The position numbers were made by a program, and so were the translations under genes. Shown piece after piece: positions 36,247-43,833 of a DNA stretch of 64,000 nt (positions within the stretch are counted from its first letter, which is position 1; each line of letters begins with the position of its first letter). The notes beneath the pieces were generated by a model, which was given only the letters and a program-made list of their open reading frames with translations, did no database searches and had not been told where the DNA came from. Source of the DNA: Polaribacter gangjinensis (GTDB lineage Bacteria; Bacteroidota; Bacteroidia; Flavobacteriales; Flavobacteriaceae); assembly GCF_038024125.1 (NCBI RefSeq), contig NZ_CP150662.1, positions 1,443,501 to 1,507,500 of the forward strand, read 5' to 3'.

Positions 36247-36686
36247 ATGAAAAAAAGAAACTACCTATTTGCGATCATTACCTTACTATCTTTTACTCTT
36301 TCAGCACAAGAGAAAAAAAGGATACTGATAAAAAAGCTTTCGACATTATTAATGTGGATGGTGAATTCAAACAAAATCAATTATTACTTGAATTTTTAAC
36401 AAGAGATGCTAGATCTAGCAATGATAAATTATCAAAAATGATTGAAGAACAGAGAAATTCAAATGGAGGAAGTTACGAGAATCAAAACTTGAGAAGCACG
36501 AAATCATTTGGTTATGCAAGTCCAAGTTTAACAACTATTTTTTATAATGGTGAAATAATATTTGGTGAAGGCATCAATAGACTTTACATTATTGATCAAG
36601 TGAGAATGAAAGATGTTAAAACCATCAAAAGAGTAAGAGCAGGAATTGATACAGAAATATTTATTGATTCTTTAAAGAAAAAATAA
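36247..36686 (+). pseudogene. Small secreted protein gene interrupted by a one-base frameshift in an A7 tract
   Basis: From the ATG at 36247 a clear signal peptide is encoded (MKKRNYLFAIITLLSFTLSAQ), then the frame reaches a run of seven A (36313-36319) and stops at 36399 after 50 codons. From the same run the +1-base frame continues without stops to 36686 and reads as a normal protein (KKDTDKKAFDIINVDGEF ... EIFIDSLKKK). One extra A would join the parts into a protein of about 146 residues. It may be a true mutation, a sequencing error at a homopolymer, or a gene expressed by slippage. The joined product belongs to no family I recognise. It lies 47 nt upstream of the MG2-domain gene. Confidence 0.8.
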
Positions 36687-36733
36687 GCAATCAAATTGCA
36701 TTTCTATTTAGTATTAAATTTTAATTTTAAGCT

Positions 36734-38965
36734 ATGAATTTAAAAAACTTTCTTTTTACGTGTATCCTATTTTTTAATGTAAGTATACAAAGCCAATCTG
36801 TTCAAAAAATTGATAGTGCCTATAATAACTATTTTAAAAAAGTTCGTGAAATTCCGCATTTACATCTTAATAAAACCTCATTTTTGCAAGGTGAAAATAT
36901 ATGGTTTCAGGCTTATGTTTTTGAGCAAAACTCTCAGAAACTACATAATCCAACCTCAAATTTATATGTTTCATTGTTTGATGAATCGGGTAAATTAAAA
37001 AAACAAAAACTCATTCATATTCAAAATGGCATTGGAAAAGGAAACTTTAAAATTGACTCCTCTTTTACAAATGCTTCTTATTTTATCAAAGCCTCTACAA
37101 ATTGGATGAGAAACTTTAATGAAGATGTTTCGTTTTCCCAAAAAATTATTGTGGTAAAAAATAGAGAAACCAGTGCTCAAAAAATCAAAAAAGATTCCTT
37201 TTTTGATTTTCAATTATTTCCCGAAGGTGGACATATTGTTGCCAATACTTTTAATAGAATTGGAATTTTGCTTAAAGATGCAAATAACAAAGGTATTGAG
37301 ATTTCAAAAGGAACTATTAAAGATGAAACCGGAAAAGAAATTGATGTATTTAAAACCAACTCCTTTGGTTTAGGTGAAGCATTTTTACCGTTTAAAGAAA
37401 ATCAAAAATATATCTTTGAGGCAATACTGCCAAGTGGCGAGAGAATTGAAGTTATTACACCTGTTGTAAAAAAATTAGGAATCACTCTCAACTTAATCAA
37501 TGATGAAAAAAACCAAAACGTCATTGTCAATATCCTTACAAATTCAAAAACACTTCAAAATATTCACGGAAAAAATTACAAGATATGGCTTCATAATACT
37601 AGAAAATACATTCATTATGATTTAAAATTTGATGAATCAAAAAAAGTATATGCTATTATACTTGAAAAAAGCAACATTTTAAAAGGAATTAATATTATTA
37701 CTGTTTTTAATGAAGAAAACAAACCTATTTTAGAGCGCGTTTTCTACAATGAAACTAACAATTTACTTACAAACTCAATTAAAGCCTCAATAACTTCTAA
37801 AATAAACGATTCTTTAAAAGTTACCTTGACAAATAATCACTCTGAAAAACTTTTTATAAGTGGTTCTTTTTTACCACCTCTCACAAAGGCTTATCGCCCT
37901 GACAAAAATATTGCTTCATCAATTTTATTAAATCCTTACATAAAAGGGAATATTGAAAATGCTGCATATTATTTCAATGAACAACAAAAAAACAGACTAG
38001 TAGATTTAGACCTCTTACTCTTAACTCAGGGTTGGAGTAAATTCGATTGGAATCAAATATTCACTAATCCACCATCTGAAAATTTTAAATTTGAAAATGG
38101 AATTGACATCACATTCGCTTTTAATCGCAAAATACTCCCTTCACAACAAGTTCAAATGCAGTATGTTGATGACGAGAATAATGAAAACTATGCGTTAACG
38201 ATTCCTCTTAATAAGAATAACCATTTCACCTTAGAAAACAGTTTTATTACAGAAAATACGATGTTGCACTTTGGAATAAAATCAGGCGAAAATTTATATA
38301 AAATTAGTCCTAGTATCTCATACACAAACACATTTATATATGACAACATCAACAAAAATCAAATAAAGGAGTTAGTTAATACGCCAAATGAACTTTCTAA
38401 TTTTTCCTATTTATTTGATGATTACATAATGTTAGATGATGTTATTATTAAAAGTAAGCTACAAGATCAAAAAAAACAAGAAAATAGTGCACTACAAATG
38501 AAAGTGATTTCAAAATACTACAATTATATTGAAAGCTTTTATTTTGGAACTGATAAATATGGTTTTTTAAATAATAGAAGTGGGAATGCTTGGAATGTAA
38601 ACTTTGGTATTAACAATGAATTTCAATCAATCGTATCAACATCAAACATGGTAAAGTTTAGAGATTATGGTAGTTTGTCCGAACCTATTTTTACAGATAA
38701 AAAGCTGTATGATCCATCAACAATTGTAGTGCCTTTTGGCTTTAGCAAAACAAAAGAGTATTATGCTCCAAAATACCCATCATTTTCTGAAAAAGCATAC
38801 CTTGATTATGGTGCAATTTTCTGGAAAGCTGGAATAGAAATTGAAGCTAATTCAACTTTTGAAATTACAATTCCTGATAATAATATAGATTCTATATTGC
38901 TAAATTTAGAGGGTACAGATGAACTCGGAAAATTACTTGTAAAACAAATACAAATAAAAAAATAA
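36734..38965 (+). CDS. Secreted MG2 (macroglobulin-like) domain protein
   Basis: 743 residues with a signal peptide (to about residue 21, SIQSQ). Residues about 35-135 match an alpha-2-macroglobulin MG2 domain as found in many Bacteroidota proteins (HLHLNKTSFLQGENIWFQAYVF ... SLFDESGKLKKQKL ... YFIKASTNWM). Further beta-sandwich repeats follow, then a Bacteroidota-specific C-terminal part ending in an immunoglobulin-like strand set (ITIPDNNIDSILLNLEG). There is no thioester motif and no TonB plug. Periplasmic or surface location is expected; function unknown. It probably forms a unit with the frameshifted gene before it. Confidence 0.75.
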   Translation: MNLKNFLFTCILFFNVSIQSQSVQKIDSAYNNYFKKVREIPHLHLNKTSFLQGENIWFQAYVFEQNSQKLHNPTSNLYVSLFDESGKLKKQKLIHIQNGIGKGNFKIDSSFTNASYFIKASTNWMRNFNEDVSFSQKIIVVKNRETSAQKIKKDSFFDFQLFPEGGHIVANTFNRIGILLKDANNKGIEISKGTIKDETGKEIDVFKTNSFGLGEAFLPFKENQKYIFEAILPSGERIEVITPVVKKLGITLNLINDEKNQNVIVNILTNSKTLQNIHGKNYKIWLHNTRKYIHYDLKFDESKKVYAIILEKSNILKGINIITVFNEENKPILERVFYNETNNLLTNSIKASITSKINDSLKVTLTNNHSEKLFISGSFLPPLTKAYRPDKNIASSILLNPYIKGNIENAAYYFNEQQKNRLVDLDLLLLTQGWSKFDWNQIFTNPPSENFKFENGIDITFAFNRKILPSQQVQMQYVDDENNENYALTIPLNKNNHFTLENSFITENTMLHFGIKSGENLYKISPSISYTNTFIYDNINKNQIKELVNTPNELSNFSYLFDDYIMLDDVIIKSKLQDQKKQENSALQMKVISKYYNYIESFYFGTDKYGFLNNRSGNAWNVNFGINNEFQSIVSTSNMVKFRDYGSLSEPIFTDKKLYDPSTIVVPFGFSKTKEYYAPKYPSFSEKAYLDYGAIFWKAGIEIEANSTFEITIPDNNIDSILLNLEGTDELGKLLVKQIQIKK

Positions 38966-38996
38966 CAAACAGCTATAAATAAAAATCAAACGAATA

Positions 38997-39710
38997 CTAC
39001 TGTAAAATCATAAAAATAGCCATCAAAATCATAATTGAATTTTCAATAAATGTAGCTTTGGTCATAGGTAAATTTAGTACTGATCCTAAACACGCACATT
39101 GTATCGATTTTTTATCTAACAACGATTTTGTAACTCCCACAGTTGTAATTCCCAGAATGATTATCGTAATTACTAACGAAGCAAAAATTTGAAAACGCAT
39201 TAAAAAGAAAATTCCTAGAGCCAACTCAATAAATGGATATACAAAACCATAAGTCGGAATAACTTTTGACAATGGATCATACATTCCAAAACTCATTGCA
39301 AAACCTTTTACATTTAGCAACTTAAAAAAGCTGAAAACAATATAAAAAAGTCCCATAAAATTGAGCATAAAATCATTCATATTCCAAGGATTTATTGCCG
39401 AAATAATTGCTGCAATTGTAATATATCCAAAAATCAAAAACAACGGAAATAGTTGTTGAATTTCTGATTTCTCTTTTGATAAATCAAACATTGTTACTTT
39501 TTCAATTTTCTTTTCTGAGATTGTATATTTTGATGATAAAGCTTCCTGCAATTTTGATAACTTAATATGATTTTTCATTTCAATTACTACTTCAGCAGTC
39601 TCTAAATCAACAGTTACATTTGTAACATCCTCTAAAGAAGTAATCGATTTTTCGACGCTAGCTTTACATCCATTACAGGTCATACCACTTACAATATAAG
39701 TATGTTTCAT
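38997..39710 (-). CDS. HMA-domain / MauE-like membrane protein
   Basis: 237 residues. The first 65 form a heavy-metal-associated domain with the metal site C12-N-G-C15 (GMTCNGCKASVE). After a linker come four predicted membrane helices (about 86-106, 115-135, 155-173 and 178-198) like the MauE/DoxX group, then a C205-A-C207 pair at the membrane edge (QCACLGSVLNLPM) and a last hydrophobic helix. This looks like an inner-membrane acceptor of a thiophilic metal ion or a thiol redox partner. Copper is the most likely metal by HMA family, but specificity is not shown. A terminator hairpin separates it from the preceding genes of the cluster. Confidence 0.82.
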   Translation of the reverse strand: MKHTYIVSGMTCNGCKASVEKSITSLEDVTNVTVDLETAEVVIEMKNHIKLSKLQEALSSKYTISEKKIEKVTMFDLSKEKSEIQQLFPLFLIFGYITIAAIISAINPWNMNDFMLNFMGLFYIVFSFFKLLNVKGFAMSFGMYDPLSKVIPTYGFVYPFIELALGIFFLMRFQIFASLVITIIILGITTVGVTKSLLDKKSIQCACLGSVLNLPMTKATFIENSIMILMAIFMILQ

Positions 39711-39737
39711 TTTAATTTTTTTTTATAGTTTATATAA

Positions 39738-39774
39738 AAAACCGCCAGTATTTATAAGAAATAAAGGCGGTTTT
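39738..39774 (-). terminator. Terminator within the metal-handling cluster
   Basis: A 9-bp stem (AAAACCGCC with GGCGGTTTT) around a 19-nt loop, with T-rich sequence after it on the minus strand. It lies just after the metal-binding lipoprotein gene and before the HMA/MauE gene. Confidence 0.7.
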
Positions 39775-39780
39775 ATAATT

Positions 39781-40023
39781 TTAATGATCTTTATGATCAT
39801 GATTTTCCTCCTCTGAAACTTTTTCTTTCAGTTTCATTTTACAAACAGGACAAGTACCTTCTTTATCATAGGTTTTTTCATCTTCGCATTTCATAGGACA
39901 TTGATATGCTACTTTTTCAGTAACCACTTCCTCTTTTTGAGGTGCTGTTTTCTCTTTTTTACAGGAAATAACTGAAAAACTTGAAACAAGAATAATTGCG
40001 ATAATGATTAGATTTTTTTTCAT
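39781..40023 (-). CDS. Heavy-metal-binding lipoprotein
   Basis: 80 residues. The lipobox SVISC gives lipidated C21. The mature part holds the heavy-metal-binding motif YQCPMKCEDEKTYDKEGTC with C42, C46, C58 and C61 (CPVCKMKL), as in the HMBD domain found at the N-terminus of some copper ATPases and CusB-type proteins. The last residues are His-rich (H75, H77, H80). It starts 4 nt after the preceding HMA-type gene, so the two are co-translated. A periplasmic metal chaperone or sponge is the natural inference. Confidence 0.85.
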   Translation of the reverse strand: MKKNLIIIAIILVSSFSVISCKKEKTAPQKEEVVTEKVAYQCPMKCEDEKTYDKEGTCPVCKMKLKEKVSEEENHDHKDH

Positions 40024-40027
40024 GACA

Positions 40028-40435
40028 TTATTGTTTTTTTTGTTTTTTCATTCCACCTTCATGATCCAAAATAATTTCTTCATCACGATATTTACAACAT
40101 GGATGAACAGCATTGTAAGCTTCTTCTTTTGCTGATAATTTTTTGTCTTTGCTCAAAATAATATCATGTCCAACTGCTAAAATATTTTTTTGAACGGTAG
40201 TAACATCTGTTTTATTTTCATCCAAGATCAAATTTAATTGATGCGTTTTTACATCCCATAAAGCAAATTTTACTCCAGGAGTTTTTAAAGATGCTGTTTC
40301 AATTCGCTTTTTGCACATGCCACAAATTCCGTCAACTTCCATGGTAACTTTGGCGTTTTTATCTTTTTTTACTTCTTGAGATTGAACCGAAAATCCAATC
40401 AAACAAATACTAATTACTACAATGATTTTTTTCAT
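40028..40435 (-). CDS. Periplasmic HMA-like cysteine protein
   Basis: 135 residues with a signal peptide (to about residue 20, SVQSQ). An HMA-like fold follows with the metal motif C38-G-M-C41 (DGICGMCKKRIE), and a second site is likely at HPCC (residues 111-114). A Lys/Gln tail ends the chain. It would carry a soft metal in the periplasm. It lies 18 nt after the TonB receptor gene and 4 nt before the metal-binding lipoprotein gene. Confidence 0.83.
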   Translation of the reverse strand: MKKIIVVISICLIGFSVQSQEVKKDKNAKVTMEVDGICGMCKKRIETASLKTPGVKFALWDVKTHQLNLILDENKTDVTTVQKNILAVGHDIILSKDKKLSAKEEAYNAVHPCCKYRDEEIILDHEGGMKKQKKQ

Positions 40436-40453
40436 GATTATTTATGTTAATGG

Positions 40454-42694
40454 TTAATTTATGTTAAATCGTAAGCCTGTATAAATGGCACGTCCAAAAA
40501 TGGGTGCATATACAATAGTGGTATCAAAATTGGGTCCAAAAGGATTGTCATTTCCTAAAATAGGATTTCTTTGTTGCACATTTGTCAAATTTTCTGCGCC
40601 AATATATACTTCAAATCTATCTGAAAAAACCCTTGTGATTTGCGAATTCAACAACTGATAAGGGGCAGCAAATTCAGGCAATTGATATTGAGCAGGATTT
40701 GAACTTGTATCTGGCAAACGTTGTTTTCCAATGGCATTGAAAGTAACATCAAAACGCCATTGTTTTGCATTTTGAGGTTCAGTTTCATACGAAAGATTTG
40801 CAAAAAATCGATGTTGTGGTTGAATTGGTTTTTGCAAATTTCCACTTTTATAAGTCGTTACAATGTCAAAATATTTATAGGCAGTTCGCAATTCTAAATT
40901 GGTAGCTAGTGTATAATTCACCTCCAATTGAAAACTATTGGCAATACTTTTCCCATCCAAATCATAGAAAGAAATCGCTTGTGGGTTTTCCCAATCAACA
41001 ACTACTTGATTGCTAAAATTAGTTCTGTAGTAATCAAACGTAATATCTCCTTTTTGATTGAAAATATTGAATTTTTGCAAATACGAAATCCCATAATTCC
41101 AAGCAATTTCAGGATTTAATCCATAAATATTTCCGTTGTTATTTTCGATATTGATTTGTCTTGAACTTGCAAACAATTGTTGATTTTCAGCAAAAATATT
41201 CGCACTTCTTTTTCCTCTACCAAAAGAAGCTTTGATTACTCCATCATCCCAAGGATTGTAGCGCAAATGCAAACGTGGAGTGATAAAATTTCCCAATAAA
41301 TTATGAGAATCTACTCGCAAACCTGCAACCAATGAAAAATCATCCAAATTATCAAACGTATATTCAAAAAAAGCACCTACAGAAGTTTCTTTTCTGCCAA
41401 AATCCAACAGGTTTACTAATTCATCGTAATTGTCGTGCGTAAAAGACAAACCAGTTTTAAACTTATTACGAGTATCACCAATAATCGAATTAAATAACAA
41501 ATTCGAATACACACTTTGATGCTGAATATCATACGAATTCAACCCAAAATAAGAATCTTGTTGATGATTGCTATAGGCAATTTGAAAACCAAAACTTTGA
41601 TAGGGCATTTCTGGAAAAACGTACCCTAATTTTGCAGAAGTTTCAAAACGTTTGGTATCAATTTCACTTCCCCAAAATTGTGTTGTTCCTTTGTGAATTT
41701 CAGGATTAAAATCGAGTTCGCCAGTTTGTTTTTCATCATTCATAAAACGCACATTGATAAAACTCACCCAACCTTTTTCAGCGTCTGTAAACTGCCAACG
41801 ATTCAATACGTTGAGTTGTTTTGAAAGTGGCATGTCCAAAAAATTATCGTCATTCATATCGAATTTTTGACCGGTATAATTTCCATGAACATACAAACCT
41901 GTGTCCCATTTATCAGACACTTTTTTATTGAAATGAGTATTCAATTCAAAACGTCCCATTTGTGATGCAAACGCATTCAAAAAGAAACTTTTGTCTGTTG
42001 ATGGTTTTACCAATTCTGTATTGATTTGTCCAGAAATACTTTCAAAACCATTCACAACACTTCCTGCACCTTTGGTAATTTGAATACTTTCCACCCAAGT
42101 TCCAGGTGTAAAAGTGAGTCCGAAAACCTGACTTGCACCTCTTACAGAAGGAATATTTTCTTGGGTAATTAACAAATACGGACTTGTCAATCCTAAGATT
42201 CTGATTTGTCTTGTTCCAGTTAAAGCATCAGAAAAACTCACATCAATAGATGGATTTGTCTCAAAACTTTCTGCCAAATTACAACATGCTGCTTTTAGCA
42301 ACTCTGCACTATTTACTGTAAAAACATTGGTTGTTGTAAAAAGTGATTTTTGTACGGTATTCTTTTTACTTTTGATGGTAATTTCATCTAAATCACCTTC
42401 TGGAGTTAGAAAATGATGAATGGGCTCTAAATTAGTTATTGTTATTGTGTCCGTTTTAAATCCAACATAACTTATCACCAATTTTTTATACTCTGATTTA
42501 TAATCAATGGTAAACCAACCTTTTTTATTTGTGATTGCGCTTACATTGGTATTCAACCAATGAACGCTTGCGCCTTCTACTCCCAAAGCATTTGTTGGGT
42601 TGTTTTTATCCATAATCATTCCTGTAAAAGAGGTTTGTGAAAAAAGGAATGAAGCAACAAAAAACAGTAAAAAACTGAGGATATATTTTTTCAT
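40454..42694 (-). CDS. TonB-dependent receptor of the metal-handling cluster
   Basis: 746 residues: signal peptide (to about residue 20), a CarboxypepD_reg-like domain (about 22-95), plug (about 120-240) and a 22-strand barrel ending GLRFNIN. The plug begins with an unusual cysteine pair C137-C138 (LLKAACCNLAESFETN) next to the usual ILGL/GAGSVVNGFESISG core. Together with its neighbours, all Cys-rich metal-binding proteins, it is probably the outer-membrane importer of a soft metal or metal chelate. The substrate cannot be read directly. It is 74 nt downstream of the HYC_CC_PP gene. Confidence 0.9.
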   Translation of the reverse strand: MKKYILSFLLFFVASFLFSQTSFTGMIMDKNNPTNALGVEGASVHWLNTNVSAITNKKGWFTIDYKSEYKKLVISYVGFKTDTITITNLEPIHHFLTPEGDLDEITIKSKKNTVQKSLFTTTNVFTVNSAELLKAACCNLAESFETNPSIDVSFSDALTGTRQIRILGLTSPYLLITQENIPSVRGASQVFGLTFTPGTWVESIQITKGAGSVVNGFESISGQINTELVKPSTDKSFFLNAFASQMGRFELNTHFNKKVSDKWDTGLYVHGNYTGQKFDMNDDNFLDMPLSKQLNVLNRWQFTDAEKGWVSFINVRFMNDEKQTGELDFNPEIHKGTTQFWGSEIDTKRFETSAKLGYVFPEMPYQSFGFQIAYSNHQQDSYFGLNSYDIQHQSVYSNLLFNSIIGDTRNKFKTGLSFTHDNYDELVNLLDFGRKETSVGAFFEYTFDNLDDFSLVAGLRVDSHNLLGNFITPRLHLRYNPWDDGVIKASFGRGKRSANIFAENQQLFASSRQINIENNNGNIYGLNPEIAWNYGISYLQKFNIFNQKGDITFDYYRTNFSNQVVVDWENPQAISFYDLDGKSIANSFQLEVNYTLATNLELRTAYKYFDIVTTYKSGNLQKPIQPQHRFFANLSYETEPQNAKQWRFDVTFNAIGKQRLPDTSSNPAQYQLPEFAAPYQLLNSQITRVFSDRFEVYIGAENLTNVQQRNPILGNDNPFGPNFDTTIVYAPIFGRAIYTGLRFNIN

Positions 42695-42768
42695 ATTAAA
42701 TGATTTTTAATGTATTAACGTGTTTTAAATCTTCAAATAAGAAGATTTTACGAGTCAATAAATAAAAA

Positions 42769-43173
42769 TCAAATGATGTAAACCTGAAAAAGTGCTTGAT
42801 AATCCTTAGGAATATCTGGTGGAGAGAAATCTTTATAAAAGTCCTTTTTGGTGCTTTTTTCTAAGAAAAGTGCTTGGTATGAATGTACAAAAGCGACAAC
42901 AAATTGTTGTTTTTCTAAATCAAAATCTTCAAAAGAAAACTGTTGCAATTCATCTTGACCTTCAATTTGATGAACTTCGTCTTTACAACATCCTTTTTTC
43001 TTGGTAGTTGCTACTTTTTCCATATCCATGCCACAATCATCAGCATCCCCTAAAAATGAAACATCCATCAAAAATTCGCCACAAAAATGCTTTTCAACTG
43101 TAAAAGATACCGTTGAAAAAAGCACCAATAATGAAAGTGCGTAAGAAGTAATTTTAATAAATTGCTGTTTCAT
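42769..43173 (-). CDS. HYC_CC_PP family protein
   Basis: 134 residues from the ATG at 43173. The family name pattern is visible: H29-F-C31 (EKHFCGEF), the K-K-G-C62-C63-K-D block, and FSPPD (P118-P119). A signal peptide or N-terminal membrane helix covers residues 1-25. A further Cys is at 47. The family is of unknown function, restricted largely to Bacteroidota, and commonly next to TonB receptors with HMA proteins, as here. First gene of the cluster; its -7 element ends only 9 nt before the ATG. Confidence 0.83.
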   Translation of the reverse strand: MKQQFIKITSYALSLLVLFSTVSFTVEKHFCGEFLMDVSFLGDADDCGMDMEKVATTKKKGCCKDEVHQIEGQDELQQFSFEDFDLEKQQFVVAFVHSYQALFLEKSTKKDFYKDFSPPDIPKDYQALFQVYII

Positions 43174-43182
43174 AATTCGTTG

Positions 43183-43190
43183 CAAATTTA
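43183..43190 (-). promoter_or_regulatory. -7 promoter element of the metal-handling cluster
   Basis: Minus-strand TAAATTTG ends 9 nt before the ATG of the HYC_CC_PP gene, predicting a leader of about 5 nt. A TTTG on the minus strand at 43203-43206 is somewhat too close for a -33 element. Confidence 0.45.
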
Positions 43191-43253
43191 CAAAACTTCA
43201 TGCAAATTTTCTGTTAAAATAAATTCAGAAAAAAATCACTCCAAATTTTCAAC

Positions 43254-43261
43254 TATTTTTG
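43254..43261 (+). promoter_or_regulatory. -7 promoter element of the GAF-domain gene
   Basis: TATTTTTG followed by C; predicted leader about 14 nt before the ATG at 43280. Confidence 0.55.
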
Positions 43262-43279
43262 CATTTCAAAATTATCAAT

Positions 43280-43732
43280 ATGAATTTAGCATTTTTAGAA
43301 CAAGAAATTGATACCATCATCAACTCTGAAAAAATAAGAGAAGCAAAACTACAAGCAATTTGTGATTTTTTAGAAAGTCAAATTTCCTATTATGATTGGG
43401 TAGGTTTTTACTTCAAAAACGGAGATAAAAGAGAGTTGAAATTGGCACAATTTACTGGCGAACCAACTGAACACACCATCATCCCGTTTGGAAAAGGAAT
43501 TTGTGGACAAGTAGCTGTAAGCAATCAAAACTTTGTTGTTCAAGATGTTAGTGAACAAGAAAATTACATTTCTTGTGGTTGGAAAGTAAAATCTGAAATT
43601 GTAATTCCGATTTTTGTAAACGGCGAAAATATTGGTCAAATTGATATTGATTCGCATTCCGTGAGTCCATTTACCAAAGATGATGAAATACTTTTAGAAT
43701 ATGTTTGTGAAAAAGTAGCCAACTTATTCTAA
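43280..43732 (+). CDS. GAF-domain protein, free methionine-(R)-sulfoxide reductase type
   Basis: 150 residues, a single GAF domain. I take the ATG at 43280, since the frame upstream runs into the -7 element. The segments YDWVGFYF, GKGICGQVAVSN, YISCGWKVKSEIVIPIF and GQIDIDSHSVSPFTKDD follow the pattern of fRMsr (YebR) enzymes, which reduce free Met-R-sulfoxide. C75 (GICG) and C99 (YISCG) match two of the three functional cysteines; C99 corresponds to the catalytic one. The third cysteine of the E. coli enzyme has no counterpart. So reductase activity is likely but recycling may differ. Confidence 0.82.
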   Translation: MNLAFLEQEIDTIINSEKIREAKLQAICDFLESQISYYDWVGFYFKNGDKRELKLAQFTGEPTEHTIIPFGKGICGQVAVSNQNFVVQDVSEQENYISCGWKVKSEIVIPIFVNGENIGQIDIDSHSVSPFTKDDEILLEYVCEKVANLF

Positions 43733-43802
43733 ATTCTTTTGACTGTTAATTAATTACCAAATTTGTTACTATCTTTTTATTGCGGTTCAAGGTATGATTG
43801 TG

Positions 43803-43810
43803 TACTTTTG
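43803..43810 (+). promoter_or_regulatory. -7 promoter element of purH
   Basis: TACTTTTG followed by C, with a TTG at 43780-43782 about 20 nt upstream as -33. Predicted leader about 19 nt. This is the best-formed promoter in the window. Confidence 0.65.
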
Positions 43811-43833
43811 CGGGCTTAACAACTTTACATAAA

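Noticed and set aside
36734..38965. TonB-dependent receptor label for the MG2 protein
   Set aside because: There is no plug or barrel pattern; the MG2 domain and sandwich repeats account for the sequence.
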